Shown: positions 17,370 to 28,000, numbered from the stretch's first letter. The stretch is DNA of 64,000 bases from Bartonella sp. HY328 (GCF_025449335.1 NZ_CP104883.1:1976501-2040500); one strand, 5' to 3'. A program made the numbers and translations. The notes: generated by a model from the sequence alone, not told the origin.

Positions 17370-18878
17370 TTAAAAGAAACCCTGCGGATTAACCGAATAG
17401 CTTACCAAAATATTTTTTGTTTGCTGATAAGCTTCAAGGGTCGTCTTATACATTTCACGGCCAATACCAGATTTTTTATATCCACCAAAAGCAGAATGGG
17501 CCGGATAGACGTGATAACAATTTGTCCATACACGACCAGCTTGTATTTTACGACCAAAACGGTAAACTTTATTGACATCACGTGTCCAAATACCCGACCC
17601 CAAACCATACATAGAGTCATTGGCTATCGCTAATGCTTCTTCATCGGTTTTAAAAGTTGCAACCGCTAATACAGGGCCGAAAATTTCCTCTTGAAAAATG
17701 CGCATCGTATTGGTGCCCTTAAACACCGTTGGCTCAATATAACAGCCTTTGGCAAGATCGCCATCCAAAGATGATTTTTGCCCACCAATCAGCAATTGCG
17801 CACCTTCTTGCTTGCCGATGTCGATATAGCGCAAAATCTTATCCATTTGTTCTTGCGAAGCTTGGGCACCTATCATAGTTTGCGGATCAAGCGGATTGCC
17901 GCGTTTTATATCAGCAACCCGTTTTAATGCCCGCTCCATAAAGCGGTCATAAATACTTTCGTGGATAAGGGCACGGCTTGGACAAGTGCAAACCTCACCT
18001 TGGTTTAAGGCAAACATCACCAATCCTTCAATCGCCTTATCGATAAAGGAATCTTCAAAATCCATAATATCGCCAAAGAAAATATTGGGCGATTTACCAC
18101 CAAGCTCCAAGGTTACCGGTATGATATTTGCAGCTGCGGCTTCCATAATCTTCCGCCCCGTGCCTGTTTCACCCGTAAAAGCAATTTTAGCAATACGTGG
18201 GCTGGTAGAAAGTGCCGCCCCCGCCTCTTCACCAAAGCCGTTGACAATATTAATCACCCCGGCAGGCAATAGATCAGCAATTAATTCCATCACATATAAA
18301 ATAGATGCTGGTGTTTGTTCTGCAGGTTTTAAGACAATGCAATTGCCTGCTGCTAAGGCTGGCGCCAACTTCCATGCCGCCATAAGGATAGGAAAATTCC
18401 ACGGAATAATTTGCCCAACAACACCAAGCGGCTCATGAAAATGATAGGCAACAGTATCATCATCAATTTGCGAAATGCCACCTTCTTGGGCGCGCAATAG
18501 ACCAGCGAAATAGCGGAAATGATCAACGGATAACGGAATGTCAGCAGCCATAGTTTCGCGTATGGGCTTGCCATTATCGAAAGTTTCAGCAATTGCTATT
18601 TTTTCTAAATTTTGCTCAATGCGATCAGCTATGCGCAATAGCACCATGCTGCGTTCAGTAGGGCTTGTCGTCCCCCATTTTTCTTTTGCTGAATGCGCCG
18701 CATCAAGCGCCGCCTCAACATCTACGGCCTGTGAGCGCGGCACTTCACATAATAACTTACCATCTACCGGTGAATGATTATCAAAATATCGGCCATCTTT
18801 TGGCGCAACCCATTGCCCACCAATGAAATTTTCATAACGCATTTTAAAAGGTGATATCGGATATGTCGTAGTATTCAT
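17370..18878 (-). CDS. NAD-dependent aldehyde dehydrogenase, ExaC/AcoD/AldB type
   Basis: Oxidises aldehydes, probably acetaldehyde or similar short aliphatic aldehydes, to acids. I choose ATG 18878 (502 residues), preceded by GGGAGGAG; a longer frame to 18956 adds 26 residues without family support. The cofactor and catalytic regions are intact: GQIIPWNFPILMAAWK, the general-base context TLELGGKSPNIF, and nucleophile Cys297 in NQGEVCTCPSR, with the second cysteine at 299 typical of the ExaC/AcoD group. It stands alone with its own terminator. No alcohol dehydrogenase gene lies next to it. Confidence 0.86.
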   Translation of the reverse strand: MNTTTYPISPFKMRYENFIGGQWVAPKDGRYFDNHSPVDGKLLCEVPRSQAVDVEAALDAAHSAKEKWGTTSPTERSMVLLRIADRIEQNLEKIAIAETFDNGKPIRETMAADIPLSVDHFRYFAGLLRAQEGGISQIDDDTVAYHFHEPLGVVGQIIPWNFPILMAAWKLAPALAAGNCIVLKPAEQTPASILYVMELIADLLPAGVINIVNGFGEEAGAALSTSPRIAKIAFTGETGTGRKIMEAAAANIIPVTLELGGKSPNIFFGDIMDFEDSFIDKAIEGLVMFALNQGEVCTCPSRALIHESIYDRFMERALKRVADIKRGNPLDPQTMIGAQASQEQMDKILRYIDIGKQEGAQLLIGGQKSSLDGDLAKGCYIEPTVFKGTNTMRIFQEEIFGPVLAVATFKTDEEALAIANDSMYGLGSGIWTRDVNKVYRFGRKIQAGRVWTNCYHVYPAHSAFGGYKKSGIGREMYKTTLEAYQQTKNILVSYSVNPQGFF

Positions 18879-19426
18879 ATTAACTCCTCCCAAGGGTCGA
18901 TAAACGACAAAAAAAACCAACAGCTTAAAGGCAAATACAAAAATTGTAGTATCCAATTAAACTATGATTTAAAATTCCAAAACTCTCAACTCCCATACAT
19001 GTAAGACATTTTATCGCTAAGCATTTAACTACTTTGCCAACTATCTCATCATGTCCCGTTTGATGATAGGTCCGCTCGTTAATACGGTCAAGACTTTTGA
19101 AAAACGAGCTTTATAATACCTGAAAAAACCGCAATTTTTTACTTCATAGCCCTAACTATTAAACGCCTTTTTTGATAAAAATGCGCGCGGCTAAATGCCG
19201 CTTTTCGATGTAAAAATTAGCCCAACTCTTAAATATTGACGATTACAATTACTTTGCCGGCATATTTACGCCAACTAATTTTTATCATTAAAATCAGTTA
19301 AATATCGACTTATACACAAAGCGAAAACCTATAAAATTTAGACTAAGAATCAAAAAACATTGAAAAATTCTAATTTTTGTGTATTTTTCCCACAGTCTAG
19401 CGCTATTTTTTATAAAGTAACAAATA

Positions 19427-19456
19427 TTGAACACTGTGTTATTTTTATCATGTTAT
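19427..19456 (+). promoter_or_regulatory. Candidate promoter upstream of the DUF882 gene
   Basis: TTGAAC (19427-19432) and TGTTAT (19451-19456) are separated by 18 bases; TATAGT overlaps three bases later. Transcription would begin near 19463, just before the interlocked repeats, leaving a leader of about 110 bases. Consensus-based inference. Confidence 0.35.
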
Positions 19457-19470
19457 AGTAATTAATGCCC

Positions 19471-19510
19471 GCAGTGAAAGCACCTATTAACCATTCACTG
19501 CAATAATAGG
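19471..19510 (+). other. Interlocked inverted repeats, possible H-type pseudoknot in an mRNA leader
   Basis: Two perfect inverted repeats interleave: GCAGTGAA (19471-19478) pairs with TTCACTGC (19494-19501), and CCTATTA (19483-19489) pairs with TAATAGG (19504-19510). Linkers of 4, 4 and 2 bases would allow either a compact H-type pseudoknot or two competing hairpins. No known riboswitch consensus was recognised. Confidence 0.45.
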
Positions 19511-19572
19511 TTAGCAATTAGGGCAAGGCATCGTTTGGCACGTTATGCTACACGACAACAAGGCTGGGATAA

Positions 19573-21288
19573 ATGTTTAGCAAAGCTCATAAAAAAACAC
19601 ATAATAAGGCGGTTTTTATGTTTAAAAATATCCTCGCGATTATTATTGCTTCTTGTGGATTTTTATTATCAATTCAAGCTGCAAACAGTGAAACCAGATC
19701 CTTGAAGCTTTATTACATCCACACCCATGAAAAAGCTGAAATCGTTTTTAAGAAAAATGGTAAATATGTTGATAGTGGCCTTAGGCAGCTAAATGTATTT
19801 CTACGCGATTGGCGGCGTAATGAGCCAACAAAAATGGATCCACGCCTTTTTGATTTGATTTGGCAGGTATATAAGCTTAGCGGTTCGCGTGATTATATTC
19901 ATGTTGTGTCGGCCTATCGCTCCCCTACAACGAACAATATGCTGCGCTCGCGTTCAGCTTCTAGTGGTGTTGCCAAGAACAGCCAACACACTTTAGGGCG
20001 CGCTATGGATTTTTATATTCCTGATGCCAATTTATCAAAATTGCGTCAGATTGGTCTAAAACAAGAAGTTGGCGGCGTTGGTTATTATCCAAGATCTGGC
20101 TCGCCATTTGTGCATATGGATGTCGGCAATGTGCGCCACTGGCCGCGTATGAGCCGTAGTGAACTTATGGCATTGTTTCCAGATGGTAAAACCATTCACG
20201 TTCCAAGCGATGGCAAGCCATTAGCGCGCTATCAACAAGCCATGGCAGAATATAATGCACGTAAAGGCCGCCCTGCCCAAACAGTTATTGTAAAAGATGA
20301 AGGCAGCTCAGGCGGTGGTTTATTTGCCAAGCTTTTTGGCGGCAAAAAGAAAGATCCAGCTCCGCAAAAGCAGACTGTTGTAGCTTCCCGCCCTCAAAAT
20401 CTGCGCCCACAGGCACCACAAATTATCCCACAAGAGGTTGAACAAGAAGCAATTGACGATATGATTGATTTGCCAGAAGGTGGTCAAGCGCCAATTCCTT
20501 TAGCCTCCCCTGCGCGTACACAAGAAATACCGACACCTAACACACCAAATGATAACATAGCTGCACCCCAAGATAGCGTTAATGATCTCATCGCTAATTC
20601 AAATTCGATTCCAGTGCCCGGCTTCAAGCCAGGTGATATTCCTGTTTTGGCGGTTGCTGCGCAGCCTAATGCCAACAGCAACAATCAAGCGGTTAGTGCG
20701 GTAAATGATGCAATTGGCGACACAATTAATGCGCATATGGCTCAACCAAACACGTTAACGCCTTCCGACGATACGATGACAGCCTATAATATTCCGATCC
20801 CAACCATGCGCCACCAATCGCCGGAAATCGCTCAAAAAGGTGATCAGATAGCCGCTGCCATTGCTAGAACAAGCGCAAATCAACCAAAGTTGGAACCAAC
20901 GGCAAATAAGGCTCCTATTCGCGCCGATGAAGTCAACAGCATTATTAATGGTAATAGTGAGCTTATTCCACTACCAGATGAAGATTATGCTGATGGATAT
21001 AATGGCTCAACACAAACAGCTAATACTGGCCAAAAGTCTGCCATTGATAATAGCCTATCAGTCGCATCTGTAACTCCAAATAAAAACACCAGCAGAGCAC
21101 CAAGCACTAATCCTCAAACTGTAGAACAGCTAATCAGTAGTGATGATAAGGGGGCTGCCCAAGAGCTTCACAAGATTCCCGCTTTGGTATTTGCCGCAGG
21201 CCTAAAGAAAGAAAAAGCCCAGCTGCAAAATGCAAAATTAACTGGACGTGCTATCAACTTTCAGGCCATAGCTCGTATTAACAACTAA
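19573..21288 (+). CDS. DUF882 / YcbK (MepK-like) peptidase M15-family protein with long disordered tail
   Basis: Exported protein, 571 residues. A hydrophobic segment at about 17-36 is a signal peptide; a second possible start is ATG 19618, which has AAGGCGG upstream and removes 15 residues. The DUF882 domain (about 40-195) carries the zinc-site pattern with His139, Asp146 (SQHTLGRAMD) and His181/Asp183 (VHMD). E. coli MepK/YcbK of this family cleaves peptidoglycan cross-links, so a murein endopeptidase role is likely. Residues 230-570 are rich in proline, asparagine and glutamine, probably disordered, and have no recognised domain. The enzyme family is firm; the tail is far longer than in E. 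coli YcbK (182 residues). Confidence 0.8.
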   Translation: MFSKAHKKTHNKAVFMFKNILAIIIASCGFLLSIQAANSETRSLKLYYIHTHEKAEIVFKKNGKYVDSGLRQLNVFLRDWRRNEPTKMDPRLFDLIWQVYKLSGSRDYIHVVSAYRSPTTNNMLRSRSASSGVAKNSQHTLGRAMDFYIPDANLSKLRQIGLKQEVGGVGYYPRSGSPFVHMDVGNVRHWPRMSRSELMALFPDGKTIHVPSDGKPLARYQQAMAEYNARKGRPAQTVIVKDEGSSGGGLFAKLFGGKKKDPAPQKQTVVASRPQNLRPQAPQIIPQEVEQEAIDDMIDLPEGGQAPIPLASPARTQEIPTPNTPNDNIAAPQDSVNDLIANSNSIPVPGFKPGDIPVLAVAAQPNANSNNQAVSAVNDAIGDTINAHMAQPNTLTPSDDTMTAYNIPIPTMRHQSPEIAQKGDQIAAAIARTSANQPKLEPTANKAPIRADEVNSIINGNSELIPLPDEDYADGYNGSTQTANTGQKSAIDNSLSVASVTPNKNTSRAPSTNPQTVEQLISSDDKGAAQELHKIPALVFAAGLKKEKAQLQNAKLTGRAINFQAIARINN

Positions 21289-21404
21289 AACTACTATGTA
21301 TTTTATTGAATTTATTAGACTTAACGGATCAGATTTTTATCTGGTCCGTTTTATTTTTGCTTGACCCTACTTAATAATAAAACCAGATTTTTATAAAATC
21401 CCCC

Positions 21405-21435
21405 TTGACCTTCCCATGATAGCAAGCCCTATCTT
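21405..21435 (+). promoter_or_regulatory. MerR/CueR-type copper promoter of copA
   Basis: TTGACC (21405-21410) and TATCTT (21430-21435) are separated by 19 bases, the over-long spacing typical of MerR-family promoters. The spacer contains an imperfect dyad, CTTCC at 21409-21414 against GCAAG at 21422-21426, as in CueR operators. No cueR gene lies in this window, so the activator must be encoded elsewhere. Confidence 0.65.
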
Positions 21436-21460
21436 ATAACTAAGATGAAAGGGATATATC

Positions 21461-23947
21461 ATGTCTGAAATAAAATCAGGCTCTTTACAGCAGCAAAATA
21501 CATCAGGGCAATTTACCACCAATCTTCCGATAGATGGCATGACTTGCGCAAGTTGCGTGCGCCACGTTGAAAAGGCAATTAGCAAATTGCCAGATATTGA
21601 TGAAGTGAGTGTAAACCTTGCCACCAATATGGCGACAGTCAAATCGCACCAAAAACCTGATATTGCTGCAATCAAGAATGCTGTCGAAAAGGCTGGCTAC
21701 AATATAGACGAAAAAACACTGGACTTTGATATTGAAGGCATGACCTGCGCAAGCTGTGTGCGCCATGTCGAAAAAGCCTTTAAAAATACCGCTGGTGTTC
21801 GTGATGCAAGCGTAAACCTTGCAACAAACCGCGCCCATATTATCTATATCGGTGACGACAACGCGATCACATCTATGGAAAAGGCCGTAGAAAAAGCAGG
21901 CTATAAGGCAACCCCAATATCAGACAAAACACCGCCAATCGACCGACAAGAAGTTGAATCAAAAAGCCTTTGGCGATCATTTATTATTGCCATTGCATTA
22001 ACATTGCCTGTTTTTATCGTTGAAATGGGTGGCCATATGGTGCCGCCATTTCATCATTGGCTATTGATGACTTTTGGTGAAATGCCAATTCGGCTATTTC
22101 AATTTCTATTAACAACCCTTGTGGTTTTTGGCCCGGGTTTACGTTTCTTTAAAGCTGGCATTCCTGCGCTTTTACGCGGTGTCCCCAATATGAATTCATT
22201 GGTTGCAGTTGGTTCGTTTACGGCATGGGGCTATTCAACCCTTGCAACCTTTGCTGGTCAAATATTGCCAGATGGCGCAAACCACGTTTATTTTGAAGCC
22301 GCCGCAGTTATTGTTACCCTTATTCTTCTTGGCCGTTGGCTTGAGGCAGGGGCACGTGGACGCACCAGCCAAGCCATTCGCGCTTTGGCTGGGTTAAAAC
22401 CAAAAACAGCACGGATTGATGTTGATGGCACGCCTAAAGACATTGCACTTGAAGATGTGGCCATCGGCGATCATGTTATTATTCGCCCGGGTGAAAAGCT
22501 ACCCGTTGATGGCGTGATTATTGCTGGCTCATCGCATATTGATGAGTCAATGATGACGGGGGAACCGATTGCCGTTGCTAAGAATATTGGTGACCAAGTA
22601 TTTGGTAGCACAGTGAATGGTCAAGGCACCCTTACCTATCGCGCGGAAAAAGTTGGCGCAGATATGCTTATTTCGCAAATTCAAAAAATGGTTGAAGATG
22701 CGCAAAGTTCAAAACTACCTATTCAAGCCATGGTTGATAAAGTGACAGCCATCTTCGTGCCAGCCGTTTTTGCAGCGGCTTTTTGCACCTTTTTAATTTG
22801 GCTATATATTGGCGGCACCAGCCATTTAAGCCAAGCGATTGTTGCCGCAGTATCTGTTCTTATTATTGCTTGTCCCTGTGCAATGGGCTTAGCCACGCCA
22901 ACGTCTATCATGGTTGGCACAGGACGCGGCGCACGCCTTGGTGTCTTATTTCGTAAGGGCGATGCGTTGCAATCTTTAAACGAAACAAAATTGGTAGCTT
23001 TTGATAAAACTGGAACTTTAACCCTTGGTAAGCCAGAACTCATTTACTTTGAAACTGCAGAGCCTTTTAATCAAAACGAAATTCTTGCGATGGTTGCCTC
23101 AATCGAAGCAAAATCAGAGCATCCACTTGGTAAAGCTATTATTGATGCTGCGCAGCAAAAAAAATTATCGCTTTTAAAGGTTGATGAATTTGCTTCAAAA
23201 GCCGGCTATGGATTAAGCGGCACTGTCGAGGGCAAAAATATAGCCATTGGCAATGCTCACTATATGGAAACTTTAGCCGTGGATATTGAAGCTTTTTCTC
23301 AGCTTTCACAAAGCTATGGTAAGGAAGGCATGACCCCATTTTATGCAGCAATAGATGGCAAGATTGCCGCAATATTTGGTGTTGCTGATCCAATTAAACC
23401 ACGCGCTATTGAAACAATTAATGCCTTGAACCGCATTAATATTGATGTTGCAATGATAACAGGTGATAACCGCCTTACAGCGCAAGCAATTGGTCAAAAG
23501 CTTAATATTAAGCATATTGAAGCCGAAGTTTTGCCTGAAGGCAAATTGGATGCCGTCAAACACCTGCAAGAAAAAGCCAAGAAAGTTGCCTTTGTTGGCG
23601 ATGGCATCAATGATGCACCTGCCCTTGCAACTGCCGATACGGGCATTGCTATCGGCACGGGCACCGATGTAGCAATTGAAAGTGCGGATGTAGTTTTAAT
23701 GTCTGGTGATCCGGCAGGTGTAATCAATGCCATTGCTTTATCACGCGCAACAATAAAAAATATTAAGGAAAATCTATTTTGGGCCTTTATTTATAATATT
23801 GCCCTTATTCCAATTGCTGCTGGCATATTATACCCAATATGGGGAATTTTATTATCGCCAATGTTGGCTGCAGGTGCCATGGCATTATCGAGCATATTTG
23901 TTTTAACCAATGCATTACGGCTTAAAAGCTTTAAACCGGTCATTTAA
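21461..23947 (+). CDS. copA: Copper-exporting P1B-type ATPase
   Basis: Pumps Cu(I) out of the cytoplasm. The 828 residues contain two heavy-metal domains, each with GMTCASC (26-32 and 93-99), then transmembrane segments, the ion-binding CPC within IIACPCAMGLATP (about residue 471), the phosphorylation site DKTGTLTLG (Asp about 515), the HP motif in SEHPLGKAI, TGDN and GDGINDAPAL. Two N-terminal metal domains are usual for alphaproteobacterial CopA. GGG upstream of the ATG serves as ribosome-binding site. It is monocistronic between a CueR-like promoter and a terminator. Confidence 0.95.
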   Translation: MSEIKSGSLQQQNTSGQFTTNLPIDGMTCASCVRHVEKAISKLPDIDEVSVNLATNMATVKSHQKPDIAAIKNAVEKAGYNIDEKTLDFDIEGMTCASCVRHVEKAFKNTAGVRDASVNLATNRAHIIYIGDDNAITSMEKAVEKAGYKATPISDKTPPIDRQEVESKSLWRSFIIAIALTLPVFIVEMGGHMVPPFHHWLLMTFGEMPIRLFQFLLTTLVVFGPGLRFFKAGIPALLRGVPNMNSLVAVGSFTAWGYSTLATFAGQILPDGANHVYFEAAAVIVTLILLGRWLEAGARGRTSQAIRALAGLKPKTARIDVDGTPKDIALEDVAIGDHVIIRPGEKLPVDGVIIAGSSHIDESMMTGEPIAVAKNIGDQVFGSTVNGQGTLTYRAEKVGADMLISQIQKMVEDAQSSKLPIQAMVDKVTAIFVPAVFAAAFCTFLIWLYIGGTSHLSQAIVAAVSVLIIACPCAMGLATPTSIMVGTGRGARLGVLFRKGDALQSLNETKLVAFDKTGTLTLGKPELIYFETAEPFNQNEILAMVASIEAKSEHPLGKAIIDAAQQKKLSLLKVDEFASKAGYGLSGTVEGKNIAIGNAHYMETLAVDIEAFSQLSQSYGKEGMTPFYAAIDGKIAAIFGVADPIKPRAIETINALNRINIDVAMITGDNRLTAQAIGQKLNIKHIEAEVLPEGKLDAVKHLQEKAKKVAFVGDGINDAPALATADTGIAIGTGTDVAIESADVVLMSGDPAGVINAIALSRATIKNIKENLFWAFIYNIALIPIAAGILYPIWGILLSPMLAAGAMALSSIFVLTNALRLKSFKPVI

Positions 23948-23961
23948 TCATTATTTATCTT

Positions 23962-23990
23962 TAAAATAGAGGCGCAATGCCTCTATTTTA
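23962..23990 (+). terminator. Rho-independent terminator of copA
   Basis: A perfect 12-base-pair stem (23962-23973 with 23979-23990) with a 5-base loop and a TTTTA tail lies 15 bases after the copA stop. Confidence 0.85.
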
Positions 23991-24072
23991 CAATATGTGT
24001 TTATAACCAACTTACTGTAATTGACAATTGCCGCAAGATTATCCGAAATTAACAACGTCAAGGGGATATATC

Positions 24073-25035
24073 ATGGCATTGCATTTAGTTGATAAAGTCG
24101 CAGAATTTTTAACAAATAATCCAAATCAAAAATTTACTGCACGTGAAATTGCTCAATGGATTTACGATACTTATCCAAACGAATGTAAAGTAAAACAGAA
24201 AAATTCAAAAGCACTCAAAATGCCATTGGATACTCCTGAGGCTTTAATTCAGCAACTCATAAAAGAAATTGGAGCAAGACGCCATCCTATCGAACAACAA
24301 GATATTAAACTTACTGAGGGTCGGCCACGCAAATACTATTTTACTCACGATAGTGAAACTGCAGAGGTTACCGAAGCCGAAACCCTGACAATTCCAATTA
24401 CCATACAAAATAATAAATCAACGACGCCAACAGGCGAACATGCGCTTTACCCATTATTAGCAGATTATTTAACCCAAGAATTTGGCATCTATAGTAAACG
24501 CATAGATGAAAAGCGTTCTTCTAACAAACGCGGCCCCAATGGTAACAAGTGGCTTTATCCAGACTTGGTTGCCATGGAAAATCTCAGCAAAGACCGGAAT
24601 CAAGAAATCAAAAATTGCGTTAAAGAATATTTTGACAAGAAAACACGGCTTTGGTCATTTGAAGTCAAAATACTTATCAATAGTTCTAATGTTCGTGAGG
24701 TGTTTTTTCAAACGGTTAGCAATTCCTCATGGGCAAATTTTGCCTATCTTGTTACTAACGAAATTAATAGTGATGCCCTTAAAGAAATAAGAATATTATC
24801 TGGCGTTCATGGTATTGGTCTTATTGTGCTTAACATTAAAAATGGCGACGATATTAGTGAAAGCCAAGTTTTAATACCAGCGCGCGAAAAAAGTGACGTG
24901 GACTGGAACAGTGCTAACCGACTTGCTGAAGAAAACAAGGATTTTTTAGAATTTATTAAACAAGTGAGGCACTTTTACCAAACTGGCGATATCATTAAAA
25001 ATAATTGGTTTAAGGAGCAGATTTTATTTGATTAA
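24073..25035 (+). CDS. HrgA/COG2958-like protein: N-terminal HTH plus PD-(D/E)xK-like nuclease domain
   Basis: I choose ATG 24073 (320 residues), with AGGGGAT just upstream. Residues 4-90 resemble the HARE-type winged helix often fused to restriction enzymes (VDKVAEFLTNNPNQKFTARE). The C-terminal half has a putative nuclease site: Asp164 in WLYPDLVAME and Glu197-x-Lys199 in LWSFEVKI, matching PD-(D/E)xK spacing. Such proteins (HrgA in Helicobacter) are linked to restriction-modification, but no methyltransferase lies nearby. Function is therefore uncertain: an orphan restriction-like or DNA-repair nuclease. It converges with smc, 12 bases apart. Confidence 0.65.
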   Translation: MALHLVDKVAEFLTNNPNQKFTAREIAQWIYDTYPNECKVKQKNSKALKMPLDTPEALIQQLIKEIGARRHPIEQQDIKLTEGRPRKYYFTHDSETAEVTEAETLTIPITIQNNKSTTPTGEHALYPLLADYLTQEFGIYSKRIDEKRSSNKRGPNGNKWLYPDLVAMENLSKDRNQEIKNCVKEYFDKKTRLWSFEVKILINSSNVREVFFQTVSNSSWANFAYLVTNEINSDALKEIRILSGVHGIGLIVLNIKNGDDISESQVLIPAREKSDVDWNSANRLAEENKDFLEFIKQVRHFYQTGDIIKNNWFKEQILFD

Positions 25036-25047
25036 TTCGTTAACGGT

Positions 25048-28000
25048 TTAAACGTCTCGGAGTGTTTCAGCTGTGCGCAAATCAACCGATACCAATTGCG
25101 ATACGCCCTGCTCGCCCATCGTCACACCAAAGAGTCGATCCATGCGCGCCATGGTGATTGGGTTATGGGTAATAATAACAAAGCGTGTATCGGTTAATTT
25201 TGTCATTTCATCCATGAGGTTGCAGTAACGCTCGACATTATGGTCATCCAATGGCGCATCAATTTCATCAAGCACACAAATGGGCGCAGGATTAGTTAAA
25301 AACACCGCAAAGATTAGTGCCATTGCCGTCAATGCCTGTTCACCGCCCGATAACAGCGTCATGGTTTGCGGTTTTTTACCAGGGGGACGCGCTAAAATTT
25401 CAAGCCCTGCATCCAATGGATCATCAGACTCTATCAGTTGCAATTCAGCTGTACCACCACCAAATAAATGGGTAAATAATCTTCGAAACTCGCTATTCAC
25501 CTTAGTAAAAGCTGCAAGCAGGCGTTCTCGCCCTTCACGATTTAGGGCATGAATGGCTTGACGTAATTTTTTTACAGCTTCAATCACATCATCCCGTTCT
25601 ACCGTCATTGAAGCATAACGTTCTTGTAATTCGCTACTTTCTTCCTCTGCCCGCAGATTAACGGCACCCAAGCGCTCGCGCTCAATACGGGCACGATCGA
25701 GGTCACGCTCTAAGTCAGCAATATCTGGCATTGTATCAGACAGGTTAAAGCCAGCCATTTTTAGCGTTTCTATCGGCTCAACATTTAGGGCTTCGAAAAT
25801 ACGTGTTTCAATATCTTTACGCCGGTCAATCGCGGCATTGAAACGCTCTTCATTACGGGCGCGTTCCTCCCGCGCATGAGAAAGGGCTTGAATGGCATTG
25901 GTTGCCTGAAGATCCAATCGATTTTGAGTATTTTCAGCAAGTGCCAAAGCGTCACTAACCGACTTTACCTCATCTTCCGCTTTAGCAATTAGCTGAAATA
26001 ATCTATCACGCTTCTCGTCAAAATCATCCGGTGCGCTTGCAAGGTCTTCCATTTCCATCATGGCTTCACTCACACGCTCTTGCAAATCTGTAAATTGCTG
26101 ATTGCTAGCGCTTAAACGCGCTTGCCAAGTTTTTCGTTCTGGTGCAATAGCTTCTAAGCGCCGTTGTCTTTGGAAATTATCCCTTTGCCAAGTTTCAAGG
26201 CTAGACCGCATCTGCGCAAGCATTGCCCTCTCACTTTGCAAAAGCGCTTGAAGGGCAGCGATTTTAGCATCCAATTCATCAAGTGGTGCTAGTTCTTCCA
26301 GCTTAATTGCCGTCTCTTCATTTAAAATAGCATTTTCTTCAAGTTCTAGTTCAAGGCGTTGATAATTTTCCTGCAAATGGTTTAAGCGGCTAAGACGCGC
26401 ATTAAGGCTAAGTTCAAGCTCTTTTAACGCTGACTGCTTTTGGCTATGGCTATCTCGCATTTGGCGTAAACTGGCGCGACAATCTTTTTCAAGGCTTAAT
26501 AATTCTTGCAATTGCTGATAAGCAATTGCTTCATCGCTTTTTGCACGCTCTGCTTGCTGTTGGCGCTCTAAAATAAACTCCTGCACTTCAGCAAGCCTAT
26601 TTTTTTGTGCTAAGCGTTGCGCACTAGCTGTCGGTGCATCTGCCTTAGCAACCAAACCATCCCAACGCCAACATGCCCCTTCACGGCTTACTAAAACTTG
26701 ACCTAATTGCAAATCTTTTTGCAAGCTATCACCATCATCTGCTTTAACTAAGCCGATTTGCTTTAAGCGGCGCAGCATATTATCAGGCGCTTTAATATAA
26801 TCCGCAAGAGGTTCACAGCCAATTGGCAATTGCGGATCCGTACCAATAAACTTTAAATCCCGCCAAAATAGCAAAGCATCTTCATCAAGGGCAGCTTGCA
26901 AATCATCACCAAGCGCTGCGCCCAATGCTGCCTCATAGCCTTTTTCAACACTCAAATGCTCAACAACAGTATCCCCGCCATTTAATGAAGATGCAGCAAT
27001 AATTTGTTCAAGCGTTCTTGCTTCGGCCTCAAACCCGCTTAACTGCCGCTTTAATTCATCATGATTTTTGCGGCACTGATCATAATTATTTCTCTTTATT
27101 CCTATTTCTTCTTCAATTTGCGGCAATTGCTCTTCAAGACTATTTAACTGTTCAAGGATCGCTTCTAACGCCTCGTTTAATTCATCTGCTTGCTTTTGAC
27201 CTTCAGTCTCTTTTTCCAAAGCTGCAATAGCATTTGCTAAGGCTTGCAAGTCTTGGTTTAATTTATCACGGCGGCGACCAAGATCAGATAATAGACGTTG
27301 CAATTGCTGCTCACCTGCATTTAACTCGGCACGCTCAGTATTAAGATTAGCAAGATCCGCCTCTTTGTTTTGAGTAATTTGTTGTAAATCTTCATATTGG
27401 ATGCGTAGTTCTTCTCCCTCCGCACCTCCATCACTTTGAATATCTTTTAGCTCTTGCTCTTCACTATCAAGGCGGCTGATAAACTGCTTATATTCGCCAA
27501 TTAGCCCTTCTTCGCGTGTAACGTCACGTTGTAATTGCTCTATGCGCCGCATTAACTCTGATTGACGATGGAGGCTTCTTGATTTTTCATCTTCCAGCGC
27601 CTGCACTTCTAACGTAATGCGTTGGTGGCCTGCCCTTGCCTTGGCCATATTATCACGCAATGGCGCTAGAAGAGTTTTATTTTCCGCCTGCTCGCGTGCG
27701 AAACGCATTTGCGCTTCCGCTTCTGAGCCAACTTTTAAGGTTGCCTTGGTTAAAGCCGCTTCCATTTCAGCTTCTTGGCTTTTAGCTTGTGACCAACGCA
27801 AATAAAATAAGCCTGCCTCTAATTGCCTAATCTCGGCTGACAGTGTTTTAAAACGATTGGCTTGCCGGGCTTGTCGCTTTAAGCTTTCAATACGACTACT
27901 TACATCAGCAACCACATCATCAATCCGCTCAAGATTGGTTTCTGCTGCACGTAGGCGCAATTCGGCCTCATGACGGCGGCTATGAAGCCCGGAAATACCA

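Larger units (their letters stand above)
18879..19572. other. Divergent intergenic region, aldehyde dehydrogenase / DUF882 gene
   Basis: The 694-base gap separates two divergent genes. The right part holds a candidate promoter and interlocked inverted repeats (19427-19510). A TTGGCACG sequence near 19530 resembles half of a sigma-54 site, but the GG and GC elements are two bases too close. The left 500 bases are AT-rich with no recognised feature. Confidence 0.5.

Noticed and set aside
19471..19510. SAM-II riboswitch as explanation of the interlocked repeats
   Set aside because: The conserved SAM-II core bases are absent and the downstream gene has no link to methionine metabolism.
19525..19545. 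Sigma-54-like sequence TTGGCACG upstream of the DUF882 gene
   Set aside because: The GG and GC elements are 8 rather than 10 bases apart, so it does not fit the -24/-12 geometry.
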